Below the pieces are notes generated by a model. The model did no database searches and was not told where the DNA came from. It saw nothing but the letters and a program-made list of their open reading frames with translations. This document shows, piece after piece, positions 17,809 to 26,920 of a DNA stretch of 64,000 nt. A program made the translations under genes and the position numbers. The DNA comes from Actinomyces denticolens (GTDB lineage Bacteria; Actinomycetota; Actinomycetes; Actinomycetales; Actinomycetaceae), in NCBI RefSeq assembly GCF_002072185.1, contig NZ_MVIW01000011.1, positions 1 through 64,000 of the forward strand. Direction: 5' to 3'. The stretch's first letter is position 1, and each line of letters opens with the position of its first letter.

Positions 17809-19881
17809 ATGACCGAGACCATCGACACCGGCGGCGCCGCGCCGCTCATCATCCCCGAGCTCGTCGCGCTCGACGCCAGCCCCGGCTCCGACAAGAGCGA
17901 CGTCATCACCTACCTGGCCGGAGTCGTCGCGGGGGCCGGGCGGGCCGACGGCCCCGAGGGCCTGGCCGCCGACGCCCTCGCCCGGGAGTCCACCGCCCCG
18001 ACCGGCATCCCCGGCGGCATCGCCATCCCGCACTGCCGCTCCGAGCACGTGCTCGCCGCCAGCCTCGGATTCGCCCGCCTCGCCGAGCCGGTGGACTTCG
18101 GCGCCGCCGACGGCCGTGCCGCCGACCTCATCTTCATGATCGCCGCCCCCGCCGGCGCCGATGACATGCACCTCAAGCTCCTGGCCAAGCTCGCCCGCGG
18201 CCTCATGCGCACCGATTTCACCGACGCCCTGCGCAGCGCGGGCAGCGCGGAGGAGGTTGTCCGCATGGTCACCGAGCAGGTCCAGCCCGAGCTGCTCGAG
18301 GGCGGCGCGGGCGCTGAGGAGGCGAGCGCTCCCGCCCCCGCCTCCGGAAGCGGCGCCGAGCGCGTCATCGTCGGCGCCACCTCCTGCCCCACCGGCATCG
18401 CCCACACCTTCATGGCCGCTGAGGCACTCGAGCAGGCGGGGAAGGACCGCGGCATCACCGTGCGCATCGAGGGCCAGGGCTCGGGCAGGATCGACGCGCT
18501 CGACCCCGAGCTCATCAAGCGCGCCGACGCCGTCGTCTTCGCCCACGACCTGCCCATCAAGGGGCGCGAGCGCTTCGCCGGCAAGCCGGTCATCGACGTC
18601 GGCGTCAAGGCCGCCGTCAACGACGCCGGGAGCCTCATCGACCGGGCCCTGGCCGCCATCGACGACCCCGCCGCCCAGCGCGTCCCCGCCGACGCCGCGG
18701 GCGGCCAGGACGCCGCGGAGGAGGATGAGGGCTCCGTCCACTGGGCCCGGCGCCTCCAGCGCGCCGTCATGACCGGCGTGTCCTACATGATCCCCTTCGT
18801 CGCCGCCGGCGGTCTGCTCATCGCTCTCGGGTTCCTCCTGGGCGGCTACGGCGTCGCCCTCACCCCCGACGGCGCCAGCGAGTCCATCGCGGCCTCGGTG
18901 GTCAAGGACTACTCGCTCACCAATCCGCCGACGGCCATCGCCGGCGAGGGCATCCACTCGGGGATGCTCCTCTACCTCGGCTCCGTGCTGTTCATGCTCG
19001 GTCAGGCCGCCATGGGCTTCCTCGTCCCGGCACTCTCCGGGTACATCGCCTTCGGACTGGCCGGCCGCCCCGGCATCGCCCCCGGCTTCGCCATGGGCGT
19101 CGTGGCCACCGCAGTCGGCTCCGGCTTCATCGGCGGCCTTGTGGGAGGCATCCTCGCCGGCTACGTCGCCGCCTGGCTCGCGGGCCTCGCAGTGCCTCGC
19201 TGGCTGCGCGGGCTCATGCCCGTCGTCGTCATCCCGCTGGGGACCACGCTGGTCGTGGGCGGGCTCATGTACCTCGTGCTCGGCCGGCCGCTCGCGGCAC
19301 TCATGACCTCCCTCCAGGACGGGCTGACCTCGATGTCCGGTGGCAGCTCGGCCATCCTCCTGGGCGTCATCCTGGGCCTCATGATGTGCTTCGACCTGGG
19401 CGGGCCCGTCAACAAGGCCGCCTACCTCTTCGCCACGGCCGGCCTATCCGCGCAGACAACCGCCTCCTTCGAGATCATGGCGGCCGTCATGGCCGCCGGC
19501 ATGGTGCCGCCGCTGGCCGTCTCCGTGGCGACCTTCCTGCGCCCCCGCCTGTTCACCAAGGCCGAGGTCGAGAACGGCCGCAGCGCCTGGCTGCTCGGCC
19601 TGTCCTTCATCTCCGAGGGCGCCATCCCCTTCGCCGCCGCAGATCCGCTGCGCATCATCCCGGCCACCATGGCCGGCGGCGCCGTCACCGGCGCGCTGTC
19701 CATGGCCCTCCACGTGGGCTCCCGAGCTCCCCATGGCGGCCTCTTCGTGGCCTTCGCCATCACCAACGTGGTGGGCTTCCTCCTGGCGATCCTCGCCGGC
19801 GTGGTGGTGACCTCCGCGCTCGTGGTGGTCCTCAAGGGCCTCGGGCACCGCAAGGCGGCTGCGGCCGCAGTCGCCGCCTGA
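17809..19881 (+). CDS. fruA: Fructose-specific PTS enzyme IIABC
   Basis: This 690-residue fusion has three domains in order. IIA spans about 1-155 with phospho-accepting His75 in GGIAIPHC. IIB spans about 185-290 with Cys193 in GATSCPTGIAHT. IIC spans about 320-690 with eight or so membrane helices and the GGPVNKAAY motif. It imports fructose and releases fructose 1-phosphate in the cytoplasm. No HPr domain is fused, so HPr must be encoded elsewhere. AAGGA precedes ATG 17809. An Ala/Pro/Gly-rich linker separates IIA from IIB. A strong terminator follows. Confidence 0.95.
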   Translation: MTETIDTGGAAPLIIPELVALDASPGSDKSDVITYLAGVVAGAGRADGPEGLAADALARESTAPTGIPGGIAIPHCRSEHVLAASLGFARLAEPVDFGAADGRAADLIFMIAAPAGADDMHLKLLAKLARGLMRTDFTDALRSAGSAEEVVRMVTEQVQPELLEGGAGAEEASAPAPASGSGAERVIVGATSCPTGIAHTFMAAEALEQAGKDRGITVRIEGQGSGRIDALDPELIKRADAVVFAHDLPIKGRERFAGKPVIDVGVKAAVNDAGSLIDRALAAIDDPAAQRVPADAAGGQDAAEEDEGSVHWARRLQRAVMTGVSYMIPFVAAGGLLIALGFLLGGYGVALTPDGASESIAASVVKDYSLTNPPTAIAGEGIHSGMLLYLGSVLFMLGQAAMGFLVPALSGYIAFGLAGRPGIAPGFAMGVVATAVGSGFIGGLVGGILAGYVAAWLAGLAVPRWLRGLMPVVVIPLGTTLVVGGLMYLVLGRPLAALMTSLQDGLTSMSGGSSAILLGVILGLMMCFDLGGPVNKAAYLFATAGLSAQTTASFEIMAAVMAAGMVPPLAVSVATFLRPRLFTKAEVENGRSAWLLGLSFISEGAIPFAAADPLRIIPATMAGGAVTGALSMALHVGSRAPHGGLFVAFAITNVVGFLLAILAGVVVTSALVVVLKGLGHRKAAAAAVAA

Positions 19882-19920
19882 GCGCCGCGCCCTGCCCGCG
19901 CCCTGCCAGCGCCCTGCTGG

Positions 19921-19965
19921 CGCCCCGGGCCCCGCTCGCCGTCGTCGCGAGTGGGGCCCGGGGCG
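19921..19965 (+). terminator. 19-bp hairpin terminator after fruA
   Basis: The arms at 19921-19939 and 19947-19965 pair over 19 bp with one G-T wobble and a 7-nt loop, followed by TTCTG. This ends the fruR-fruK-fruA operon. Confidence 0.8.
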
Positions 19966-20002
19966 TTCTGCGCATCCAGTGCGCCCCGGGTATCTTCAAC
20001 CC

Positions 20003-20404
20003 ATGCCGGCACGACGACGCATCGACCCCGCCGACGGCGCCTCCGCCGTCCGCGCCTGGGCCGCCGCCGGCGCCGGCGCGGGGGAGGGGGGCCAGGAACG
20101 ATCGGCTGCCGTCGACCGCCGCACCCTCGCCACCGCCGTGCGCTACACGCTCGAGGAGCTCGCCGCCTGCGCTCCCGGCCGCAGCGTCGAAGTCCGCGTC
20201 CCGCCCTACGGCGCCACCCAGGCCGTCGCCGGGACCACTCACCGGCGCGGCACCCCGCCCAGCGTCGTCGAGACCGACGCCACCACCTGGCTCGCCCTGG
20301 CCACCGGCCGCCTGGCCTGGGAGGACGCCACGGACTCGGGGGCCCTGATGGCCTCCGGGGAGCGCTGCGACCTCAGCCCCTACCTGCCCCTCATGCGCGC
20401 CTGA
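20003..20404 (+). CDS. Sterol-carrier-protein-like (bacterial SCP orthologue) protein
   Basis: This 133-residue protein matches the actinobacterial SCP-2-like family. The pattern RRTLATAVRYTLEELAACAPGRSVEVRVPPYGA, then a DATTWLALATGRLAWEDA segment, is diagnostic. The SCP2 fold binds lipids or thiols, but the role of these orphan forms is unknown. ATG 20003 is preferred over an in-frame start at 19979. The gene is 45 bp ahead of the RNB ribonuclease and may share its transcript. Confidence 0.8.
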   Translation: MPARRRIDPADGASAVRAWAAAGAGAGEGGQERSAAVDRRTLATAVRYTLEELAACAPGRSVEVRVPPYGATQAVAGTTHRRGTPPSVVETDATTWLALATGRLAWEDATDSGALMASGERCDLSPYLPLMRA

Positions 20405-20449
20405 CCCCGCCTCCACCGGCGCGCCCCGCCGAGGCGGTAGGTTCGCCCC

Positions 20450-22039
20450 ATGAGTCGCGCCCGCCTCAGCAGCTTCGCCGCACCGCCCGGACCCGTCGTC
20501 GCCGCCCTCGCCGCCCTGCGGGAGCGCTACGAGGTCCCCGATCCCGGCGCCGAGGGATTCCCCGCCGACGCGCTCGCGGAGGCCGAGGCGGCCGCCGCCG
20601 CATGGCGGGCCGACGGCCCGGCGCGCCTCCTGGCCGGGGGCGCCCGCGACGCCCGCGACCTGCCCCTGGTCACCATCGACCCGCCCGGCTCCATGGACCT
20701 CGACCAGGCCATCGCCCTGGAGCACCTCGATGCCGACGCGCTCCCGGGGCCCGCTCCGGCGAATGGGGAAGCCCCCGGGCTGCGCGGGGCGGCCTCCGAC
20801 CCGGGCGCGGGGGAGGCCGTCTACCGCGTCTCCTACGCCATCGCCTCCCTGGCCACCTTCGTCACCCCCGGCGGGAGCCTCGACGCCGAGCTGGCGCGCC
20901 GCGGGGAGACCGTCTACCTGCCCGACGCCCCCACGCCCCTGCACCCGCCCGTCCTCGCCCACGGCGCCGCCTCCCTCCTGCCAGACCAGGAGCGCCCCGC
21001 CTGCCTGTGGACCATCGACCTCGACGCCACCGGCGCCGTCGCCGCAGCCCGCGTGGAGCGGGCGCTCGTGCGCTCACGCGCGCGCCTGACCTACCAGGAG
21101 GTCCAGGCCGCCCTCGATGACGGCGCGCCCCTGCCCGACGCCGTCCCCACTGAGCTTCCCGCGCTGCTGGCCGCCGTTGGCGAGCTGCGGCAGGATCAGG
21201 AGGCCGCCCGCGGAGGCGTTTCCCTGCCCGCGCCGGAGCACGAGATCGAGCGCGACGGCGAGGCCTATCGCCTCGCCTTCCGCGTGCCGGTCGCCGTCGA
21301 GGGCTTCAACGCCCAGATCTCCCTGCTCACCGGGATCTGCGCCGCGCGAATCATGGTGGACGCCGGCCTCGGCATCCTGCGCACCATGCCGCCCGCCGCC
21401 GAGGAGGACAGGCGCCGGCTGCGCCGCGTCGCCCGGGCGCTGCGCATCGATTGGCCCGATTCCCTGCCGTACGCCGAGCTCGTGCGCGGCCTGGACGCCT
21501 CCGACCCCGCGCACCTGGCCTTCATGGACCACGCCCTCACCCTCTTCCGCGGCTCGGGCTACCTCGCCCTCCTGCCCGGCAGTGACCCGCTCGCCGACGA
21601 CGAGGCCCAGCACGCGGCCATCGCCGCCCGCTACGCTCATGTCACCGCGCCGCTGCGCAGGCTCGTCGACCGCTACGGCCTCGAGGCCTGCCTCGCCGCC
21701 TGCAACGGGCGCGGCGCGCCGGACTGGGTGGTGGAGGCGCTGCCGGGCCTGCCCGAGGCGATGGCCGTGACGGGGCGGCGGGCGAACGCAGCCTCCAGGG
21801 GCGCCATCGACGCCATCGAGGCCCTCGTCCTGGCCGGACACGAGGGGGAGGTCTTCGACGCCGTGATCACCTCCGAGCGCGACGGGCGCGGCGAGGTCAT
21901 GCTCGACGATCCGGCGGTGCTCGGCACGGTCGTCGGCCGGAGCCTGCCCGTCGGCCAGGACGTGCGCGTCCGGCTCGAATCGGTCGACGTCGCCGCCGGC
22001 AGGACGCGCTTCCGGCTGGAACTGGAAGCGGAGGGGTGA
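20450..22039 (+). CDS. RNB-domain (RNase II/R family) exoribonuclease
   Basis: This 529-residue 3'-5' exoribonuclease degrades RNA to short fragments. The RNB core begins near residue 73 with TIDPPGSMDLDQA, whose acidic residues bind catalytic magnesium, and continues through LLTGICAARIMVDAG to YAHVTAPLRRLVDRY (about 394-408), matching the family's PLRR block. A beta-rich C-terminal domain of about 60 residues resembles an S1/OB fold. The N-terminal cold-shock domains of E. coli RNase II/R are missing, as in many actinobacterial members. A low-complexity insert interrupts the RNB domain near residues 95-123. Confidence 0.88.
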   Translation: MSRARLSSFAAPPGPVVAALAALRERYEVPDPGAEGFPADALAEAEAAAAAWRADGPARLLAGGARDARDLPLVTIDPPGSMDLDQAIALEHLDADALPGPAPANGEAPGLRGAASDPGAGEAVYRVSYAIASLATFVTPGGSLDAELARRGETVYLPDAPTPLHPPVLAHGAASLLPDQERPACLWTIDLDATGAVAAARVERALVRSRARLTYQEVQAALDDGAPLPDAVPTELPALLAAVGELRQDQEAARGGVSLPAPEHEIERDGEAYRLAFRVPVAVEGFNAQISLLTGICAARIMVDAGLGILRTMPPAAEEDRRRLRRVARALRIDWPDSLPYAELVRGLDASDPAHLAFMDHALTLFRGSGYLALLPGSDPLADDEAQHAAIAARYAHVTAPLRRLVDRYGLEACLAACNGRGAPDWVVEALPGLPEAMAVTGRRANAASRGAIDAIEALVLAGHEGEVFDAVITSERDGRGEVMLDDPAVLGTVVGRSLPVGQDVRVRLESVDVAAGRTRFRLELEAEG

Positions 22040-22137
22040 GCGCGGCGCCGGGCCCTCGGAGCCGGGTCGCTCTCGGCGGCGGGCGCAGCCCGGGCCGCGA
22101 CCCCTTGCGCCTGACCTGCGGCTGCCGTAACGTATAT

Positions 22138-22156
22138 CAAGTCATCTGAGGACTTG
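22138..22156. promoter_or_regulatory. GntR operator upstream of the regulator
   Basis: CAAGTCATCTGAGGACTTG has 6-bp inverted arms and lies 18 bp before the gntR start. Its core TCATCTGAGGACTT recurs with one mismatch before the downstream kinase gene. Confidence 0.65.
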
Positions 22157-22173
22157 AGGGAACGGGAGGTGCC

Positions 22174-22983
22174 ATGAGCGGGCGCGTCAGCATCGTCGCC
22201 GTCATCGTCGACACCCTCCTCGCCCGCGTCGTCGCCGGCACCTACCGGCCGGGCGGCGCGCTGCCCGCCGAGGCCTCCCTGGCCGAGGACCTCCGGGTCT
22301 CGCGCCTCACCGTGCGCGAGGCCATCAAGATCCTCGTCGCCCGCGGCGTCCTGCGATCCCGCCAGGGGTCGGGCACCTACGTCGTCGACCCGGACCGCTG
22401 GACGGACTTGGCGGGGCTGCTCATGCTCGAGCGCGCCCGCCGCGATGAGCGCGAGGTCGACCTGGCCCTGCTCGAGGTGCGCCGCATGCTCGAGGTCGGC
22501 TCGGCGGGGCTCGCCGCCGCCCGCCGCACCCCGGATCAGCTCGATGCCATGGGGCGTGCCATCGATGTCCTGCGCCGCGCCCACGAGCACGACGACGTCG
22601 AGGCCGCCGCCCGGGCCGACCTCGACTTCCACGACCTGCTCATCCACGCGGCCGGCAACCCGCTCGTCGTGGGCACCTACGCCCCGCTGCGCGAGGAGCT
22701 CATGCGCGCCAGACTCGTGACCTCCGCCCACCCCGAGGTCAGGGGCCACGCCATCGAGCAGCACGAGCGCATCCTGTTCGCCCTGCGCGCCGGATCACCC
22801 GATGCCGCCAAGGCGGCCATGCGGGCGCATATGGAGCAGACGAGCAACGACCTGCTCTCCCACAGCCCGGTCATCCCGATCCCGCCGGGACCCATCGGGG
22901 CCGGCGACGACGGGCCGCCCGAGCACCGGCCCGGCCCCGTCCCCCCGGTCCTCCCGGCCGTTCCGGCGCCCCCCGGAGCCTGA
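22174..22983 (+). CDS. GntR-family (FadR/FCD subfamily) regulator
   Basis: This is a 269-residue protein. The winged helix is at about 10-68 (ALPAEASLAEDLRVSRLTVREAIKIL), followed by an FCD ligand domain carrying the metal-binding Asp/His pattern (DLDFHDLLIHAAGN, then EQHERILFALRAG and MRAHMEQT). The last about 35 residues are Pro-rich and unlike the family. Such regulators usually sense sugar acids or carboxylic acids. The neighbouring kinase, dehydrogenase and gluconate-type permease, and a shared operator core, make this the local repressor. Confidence 0.9.
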   Translation: MSGRVSIVAVIVDTLLARVVAGTYRPGGALPAEASLAEDLRVSRLTVREAIKILVARGVLRSRQGSGTYVVDPDRWTDLAGLLMLERARRDEREVDLALLEVRRMLEVGSAGLAAARRTPDQLDAMGRAIDVLRRAHEHDDVEAAARADLDFHDLLIHAAGNPLVVGTYAPLREELMRARLVTSAHPEVRGHAIEQHERILFALRAGSPDAAKAAMRAHMEQTSNDLLSHSPVIPIPPGPIGAGDDGPPEHRPGPVPPVLPAVPAPPGA

Positions 22984-22993
22984 ACCGCCCAAT

Positions 22994-23029
22994 CGGGGCG
23001 CCCCGTCCCCGGTCCTCACGGGCGCCCCG
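22994..23029 (+). terminator. Hairpin after gntR
   Basis: CGGGGCGCCC (22994-23003) pairs with GGGCGCCCCG (23020-23029) over 16 nt. It separates the regulator from the catabolic genes, whose operator follows at 23046. Confidence 0.65.
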
Positions 23030-23045
23030 CACAATCGCCAGATAT

Positions 23046-23059
23046 TCATCAGAGGACTT
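23046..23059. promoter_or_regulatory. GntR operator upstream of the kinase-dehydrogenase-permease operon
   Basis: TCATCAGAGGACTT matches the core at 22142-22155 at 13 of 14 positions and lies 19 bp before the kinase start codon. Confidence 0.6.
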
Positions 23060-23077
23060 TGTCGCAAAGGAGCGAGC

Positions 23078-24502
23078 ATGACCACCCTCGACGAGCTCAC
23101 CGCAGGGATCCCGGAGGGCCCCCGCGTCGACCCCACCACCATCGCCGGAGGACTCGACCGCGTCCTCATCGTCCTCGACGACGACCCCACCGGCACCCAG
23201 TCCGTCGCCGACCTGCCCGTCGTCACCGGCTGGAGCGTCGCGGACCTCACCTGGGCGCTGAGCACCGGCGCCCCCGCCGTCTACGTCATGACCAACTCGC
23301 GGTCCCTGGACGCCCAGGACGCGGCCAGGGTCAACACCGAGGTCGTCACCCACGCCCTGGAGGCCTCCCGGGCCACCGGGCGCGCCGTCGCCTTCGTCTC
23401 CCGCTCGGACTCCACCCTGCGCGGCCACTACCCCCTCGAGCCCGACACCATCGCCGACCTCGTCGAGGCCGACGGCGCCCGCGTCGACGGCATCATCCTG
23501 TCGCCCGCCTTCGCCGACGCGGGGCGGATCACCGTCCACGGCGTCCACTACGCCGGCTCCCCGACCACCGGCTACGTCCCCGTCGGCCAGACCGAGTTCG
23601 CCCGCGACAAGGCCTTCGGCTACCGCTCCTCCGAGCTCGCCGCCTGGGTCGAGGAGAAGACCGGGGGCGCCACGGCGGCCGACGACGTCATCGTCATCGA
23701 CCTGGTCGCGCTGCGCACCGACCCCGACGCCGTCGTCTCGGCCCTGCGCGGCGCGCGCGACCGCGCCCCCATCGCCGTGGACTGCGTCGAGGAGAACGAC
23801 CTCCTGCTGCTCGCCCTGGCCCTCCAGAGGGCCGAGGAGGAGGGATCCACCTTCGTCTACCGCGTCGGACCGCCCTTCGTGCGCGCCCGCATCGGCCAGA
23901 GGCCCCACCCCCCGCTCACCCCCGACCAGGCCCAGCCCGCGAGCACGGCCCCGGCCACCGACGCCCGGGGCGGCCTCATCGTCGTCGGCTCCCACGTCGG
24001 CCTGACGGGGCGGCAGGTCGACGCCCTGCGCGCGGCCACCTCCACCCCCGAGCTCGTCCTCGACGTGCCCACCATCCTCGACCCGCAGCGGCGCGACGCC
24101 CACGTCCTGGACATCGCCCACCGCGCCGCCGCCGCCCTGGCGGACGGCAATGTCGTCGTGCGCCGCGGCGGGGCCTTCGTGCCCGGGAGGGACCCCGAGG
24201 AGTCCCTCGACTTCGCCCGGCGCGTCTCAGCGGCCGTCGTCGAGACCGTCCAGCGCATCGTCGCGGCCCGCTGCCCCCGCTTCGTCATCGCCAAGGGCGG
24301 CATCACCTCCTCCGACGTCGCCTCCAAGGGCCTGGGCATTAGCCGGGCGATCGTGCGCGGCCCCATGCTCCCCGGGATCATCTCGCTGTGGGAGCCCCAG
24401 GACGGCCCCGCCGCCGGGGTCCCCTACATCGTCTTCGCCGGCAACGTCGGTGACGACGACTCCCTCGCCGTCGTCGTCGAGACCCTCAACACAACCCTCT
24501 GA
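23078..24502 (+). CDS. Four-carbon acid sugar kinase family protein (DUF1537)
   Basis: This 474-residue protein has the N-terminal substrate domain (VLDDDPTGTQS near residue 31, then SRSDSTLRGHYPLE) and the C-terminal nucleotide-binding domain (FVIAKGGITSSDVA, then GNVGDDDSL). Family members phosphorylate keto acids such as 3-oxo-tetronates in threonate or erythronate breakdown. The start at ATG 23078 is supported by AAAGGAG. It is first in an operon with an LtnD-like dehydrogenase and a GntP permease. The exact substrate cannot be told. Confidence 0.88.
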   Translation: MTTLDELTAGIPEGPRVDPTTIAGGLDRVLIVLDDDPTGTQSVADLPVVTGWSVADLTWALSTGAPAVYVMTNSRSLDAQDAARVNTEVVTHALEASRATGRAVAFVSRSDSTLRGHYPLEPDTIADLVEADGARVDGIILSPAFADAGRITVHGVHYAGSPTTGYVPVGQTEFARDKAFGYRSSELAAWVEEKTGGATAADDVIVIDLVALRTDPDAVVSALRGARDRAPIAVDCVEENDLLLLALALQRAEEEGSTFVYRVGPPFVRARIGQRPHPPLTPDQAQPASTAPATDARGGLIVVGSHVGLTGRQVDALRAATSTPELVLDVPTILDPQRRDAHVLDIAHRAAAALADGNVVVRRGGAFVPGRDPEESLDFARRVSAAVVETVQRIVAARCPRFVIAKGGITSSDVASKGLGISRAIVRGPMLPGIISLWEPQDGPAAGVPYIVFAGNVGDDDSLAVVVETLNTTL

Positions 24503-24536
24503 GGCCCTGCGCCCCCAACCGGATCAGGAGATCAAC

Positions 24537-25460
24537 ATGACCACCACCGTCGCCGTCCTCGGATTGGGGGCCATGGGGCTGCCCATGGCCACCCACCTGG
24601 CCGCCACCTTCACCGTCACCGGCTTCGACATCGCCCCCGAGCGCATGGAGCTCGCCTCCCGGGCCGGGGTCGCGCCCTCGGCCGGCGCCGCCGAGGCCGC
24701 CGCCGGAGCCGACGTCGTCCTCGTCGCCGTGCGCAACCAGGCCCAGCTCGACGAGCTGCTCTTCGGTCCGACCGGGATCGCCCCCGCCATGCGCCCCGGC
24801 GCCATCGTCCTGCTCACCTCCACCGTCGGCGAGGGCGTCAAGGACGTCGCAGCGCGCCTGGCCGACGCGGGCCTCGCCCTCGTCGACGCCCCCGTCTCCG
24901 GCGGGCCCGCGCGCGCCGGCCAGGGGGACCTCCTCGTCGTCGTCGGAGCCGAGGACGACGCCTGGCAGCGAGCCCACGACATCCTGGACGCCATGGCCTC
25001 CACCCTCGTGCGCGTGGGCGACGCGCCGGGCTACGGCCAGTCCATGAAGACCGTCAACCAGCTCCTGTGCGGCGTCCACATCGCCGCCGCCGGCGAGGCC
25101 CTCGCCCTGGCCCGAGCGCTCGGCCTCGACCCCGAGGCGGCCCTGCGGGCCCTCATGGCCGGCGCGGCCGAGTCCTTCATGCTCGGCGACCGCGGGCCCC
25201 GCATGCTCCAGGCCTACGACGCCGAGGGAGCCGAGGTCCGCTCCCGCCTCGACATCTTCGTCAAGGACATGGGCATCGTCACTGCGGCCGCCAAGAGCGC
25301 CGGCCTGTCCACCCCCGTCGCGGCCGCCGCAGAGCAGCTCTACCTCCAGGGAGCTCTGCGCGGGCTGGCCGCCCGGGACGACTCCAGCATCATCACGGTG
25401 GTGGCGCCGAGCCGGGGCGAGGCGGGCGGGGCCGACCGGTCCGGGGAGGCGCCGGCATGA
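24537..25460 (+). CDS. NAD(P)-dependent 3-hydroxyacid dehydrogenase, LtnD-like
   Basis: This 307-residue enzyme belongs to the beta-hydroxyacid dehydrogenase family. The Rossmann motif GLGAMGLPMA starts at residue 8. The substrate-binding DAPVSGGPARAGQGDL and the catalytic-Lys segment MKTVNQLLCG follow. Within this operon it probably oxidises a four-carbon sugar acid before phosphorylation by the kinase encoded upstream; this is by analogy with LtnD/DenD pathways. CAGGAG precedes ATG 24537. The stop overlaps the permease start (ATGA). Confidence 0.88.
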   Translation: MTTTVAVLGLGAMGLPMATHLAATFTVTGFDIAPERMELASRAGVAPSAGAAEAAAGADVVLVAVRNQAQLDELLFGPTGIAPAMRPGAIVLLTSTVGEGVKDVAARLADAGLALVDAPVSGGPARAGQGDLLVVVGAEDDAWQRAHDILDAMASTLVRVGDAPGYGQSMKTVNQLLCGVHIAAAGEALALARALGLDPEAALRALMAGAAESFMLGDRGPRMLQAYDAEGAEVRSRLDIFVKDMGIVTAAAKSAGLSTPVAAAAEQLYLQGALRGLAARDDSSIITVVAPSRGEAGGADRSGEAPA

Positions 25461-26908
25461 GCGCCCTCGCGCTGGGCCCGGGCCCCGCACTCGCCTCCAT
25501 CCTGCCCATGGCCGGCGAGGAGCCCCCCGAGCCGGTGCTGTCCGCGCCCGTCCTGCTGCTCCTGGCCGCCGCGGCCATCGCCGTCCTGCTCATCCTGGTC
25601 ATCAAGGTCAAGATGAGCGCCTTCGTCGCCATGCTCCTGGTCTCCATGGGCTTGGCGCTCGCCGCCCGCATCCCCGTGGGCGACGTCGTGACCACCATGA
25701 CCAACGGCATGGGCAAGACCCTGGGGACCGTGGCGATGATCGTGGGCCTGGGGGCGATCCTGGGGCGCGTGATCGAGGCCGCGGGCGGCGCGGAGATCCT
25801 CGCCGACCGCTTCACCCGCATGCTGGGGCGGCAACGCGTCATCGCCGCCGTGACCGCCGCCTCCTTCATACTGGGCATCCCGATCTTCTTCGACGTCGGC
25901 TTCATCATCCTGGCGCCGATCGTCTTCGGCTTCGCCCACATCGCCGGGATCAACCCGCTCAGGATCGGGCTGCCGGTCGCCGCCACCCTCATGGCGCTGC
26001 ACGTCGTCGTCCCGCCCCACCCCGGGCCCGTGGCCTCGGCCGCGACCCTGGGGGCCGATGTCGGGCTGCTGACCATGGCCGCCCTGCCCGTGTGCGCCCT
26101 GGTCGCCGTCGCCTCCTACTACGTCTCGAAGCTGTTCAAGGTCGACAGCATCGTCCTGGACGGCAGCCCGCTGGGCTCCGCTCAGGAGAGCGCCGAGTCG
26201 ACCTACGCGCCGGGCGGGGCCATCGCCCGTCCCCGCGCCACCGGCCCGGTCACCGTCATCCTCCTCATCATCGAGCCCATCGCCCAGATGATGCTGGGGA
26301 CCGTCGGGCAGATGATGGTCGAGGAGGGGAGCACCGCCCACGGGGTGCTGGGCTTCATCGGCTCCTCGACGACGGCGCTGCTGACCGCCGTCCTGCTCGC
26401 CTACGTCGTGGTGGGCCACCAGCAGCGCTGGGACCTGGAGAAGCGCGGCAGGGTCCTGGACTCCGCCCTGCCCGACGTCGCCACGATCGTCTTCGTCACC
26501 GGCGCCGGGGGCGTCTTCGCCTCGGTCCTCGTGGCCAGCGGGATCGGCAAGGCGCTGTCCGGGGTGCTCGTGGACGCCAATATGCCGATCCTGGTCACCG
26601 CCTTCGTCATCTCCCTGGCGCTGCGGGCCTCCCAGGGGTCGGCCACGGTCGCGATCCTCACCACCGGCGGACTGCTGGCCGACGCCGTCGCGACCGGCGG
26701 CTACTCGCCCCTCCAGGTGGTCCTCATCCAGATGGCGATCGGCTTCGGGGCGCTCGGCCTGTCGCATATCTCCGACTCCGGGTTCTGGATCGTCACGAAG
26801 TACATGGGCCTGTCCGTCAAGGACGGCTTGCGGACGTGGACGGCGCTGTCGACCATCGCCGGGCTGGTCGGGTTCCTCCTGACCGCCGCGATGTGGCTGG
26901 TCGTCTGA
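25457..26908 (+). CDS. GntP-family gluconate/sugar-acid permease
   Basis: This 483-residue transporter has about 12 hydrophobic helices. The family hallmark GIPIFFDVGFIILAPIVFGF and the VVPPHPGPVA loop are clear. It probably imports, by proton symport, the sugar acid consumed by the two enzymes encoded upstream. Translation is coupled by the 4-bp overlap. purF begins 12 bp after its stop, so read-through into purine genes is possible. Confidence 0.9.
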   Translation: MSALALGPGPALASILPMAGEEPPEPVLSAPVLLLLAAAAIAVLLILVIKVKMSAFVAMLLVSMGLALAARIPVGDVVTTMTNGMGKTLGTVAMIVGLGAILGRVIEAAGGAEILADRFTRMLGRQRVIAAVTAASFILGIPIFFDVGFIILAPIVFGFAHIAGINPLRIGLPVAATLMALHVVVPPHPGPVASAATLGADVGLLTMAALPVCALVAVASYYVSKLFKVDSIVLDGSPLGSAQESAESTYAPGGAIARPRATGPVTVILLIIEPIAQMMLGTVGQMMVEEGSTAHGVLGFIGSSTTALLTAVLLAYVVVGHQQRWDLEKRGRVLDSALPDVATIVFVTGAGGVFASVLVASGIGKALSGVLVDANMPILVTAFVISLALRASQGSATVAILTTGGLLADAVATGGYSPLQVVLIQMAIGFGALGLSHISDSGFWIVTKYMGLSVKDGLRTWTALSTIAGLVGFLLTAAMWLVV

Positions 26909-26920
26909 GGAGGGGGCGGG

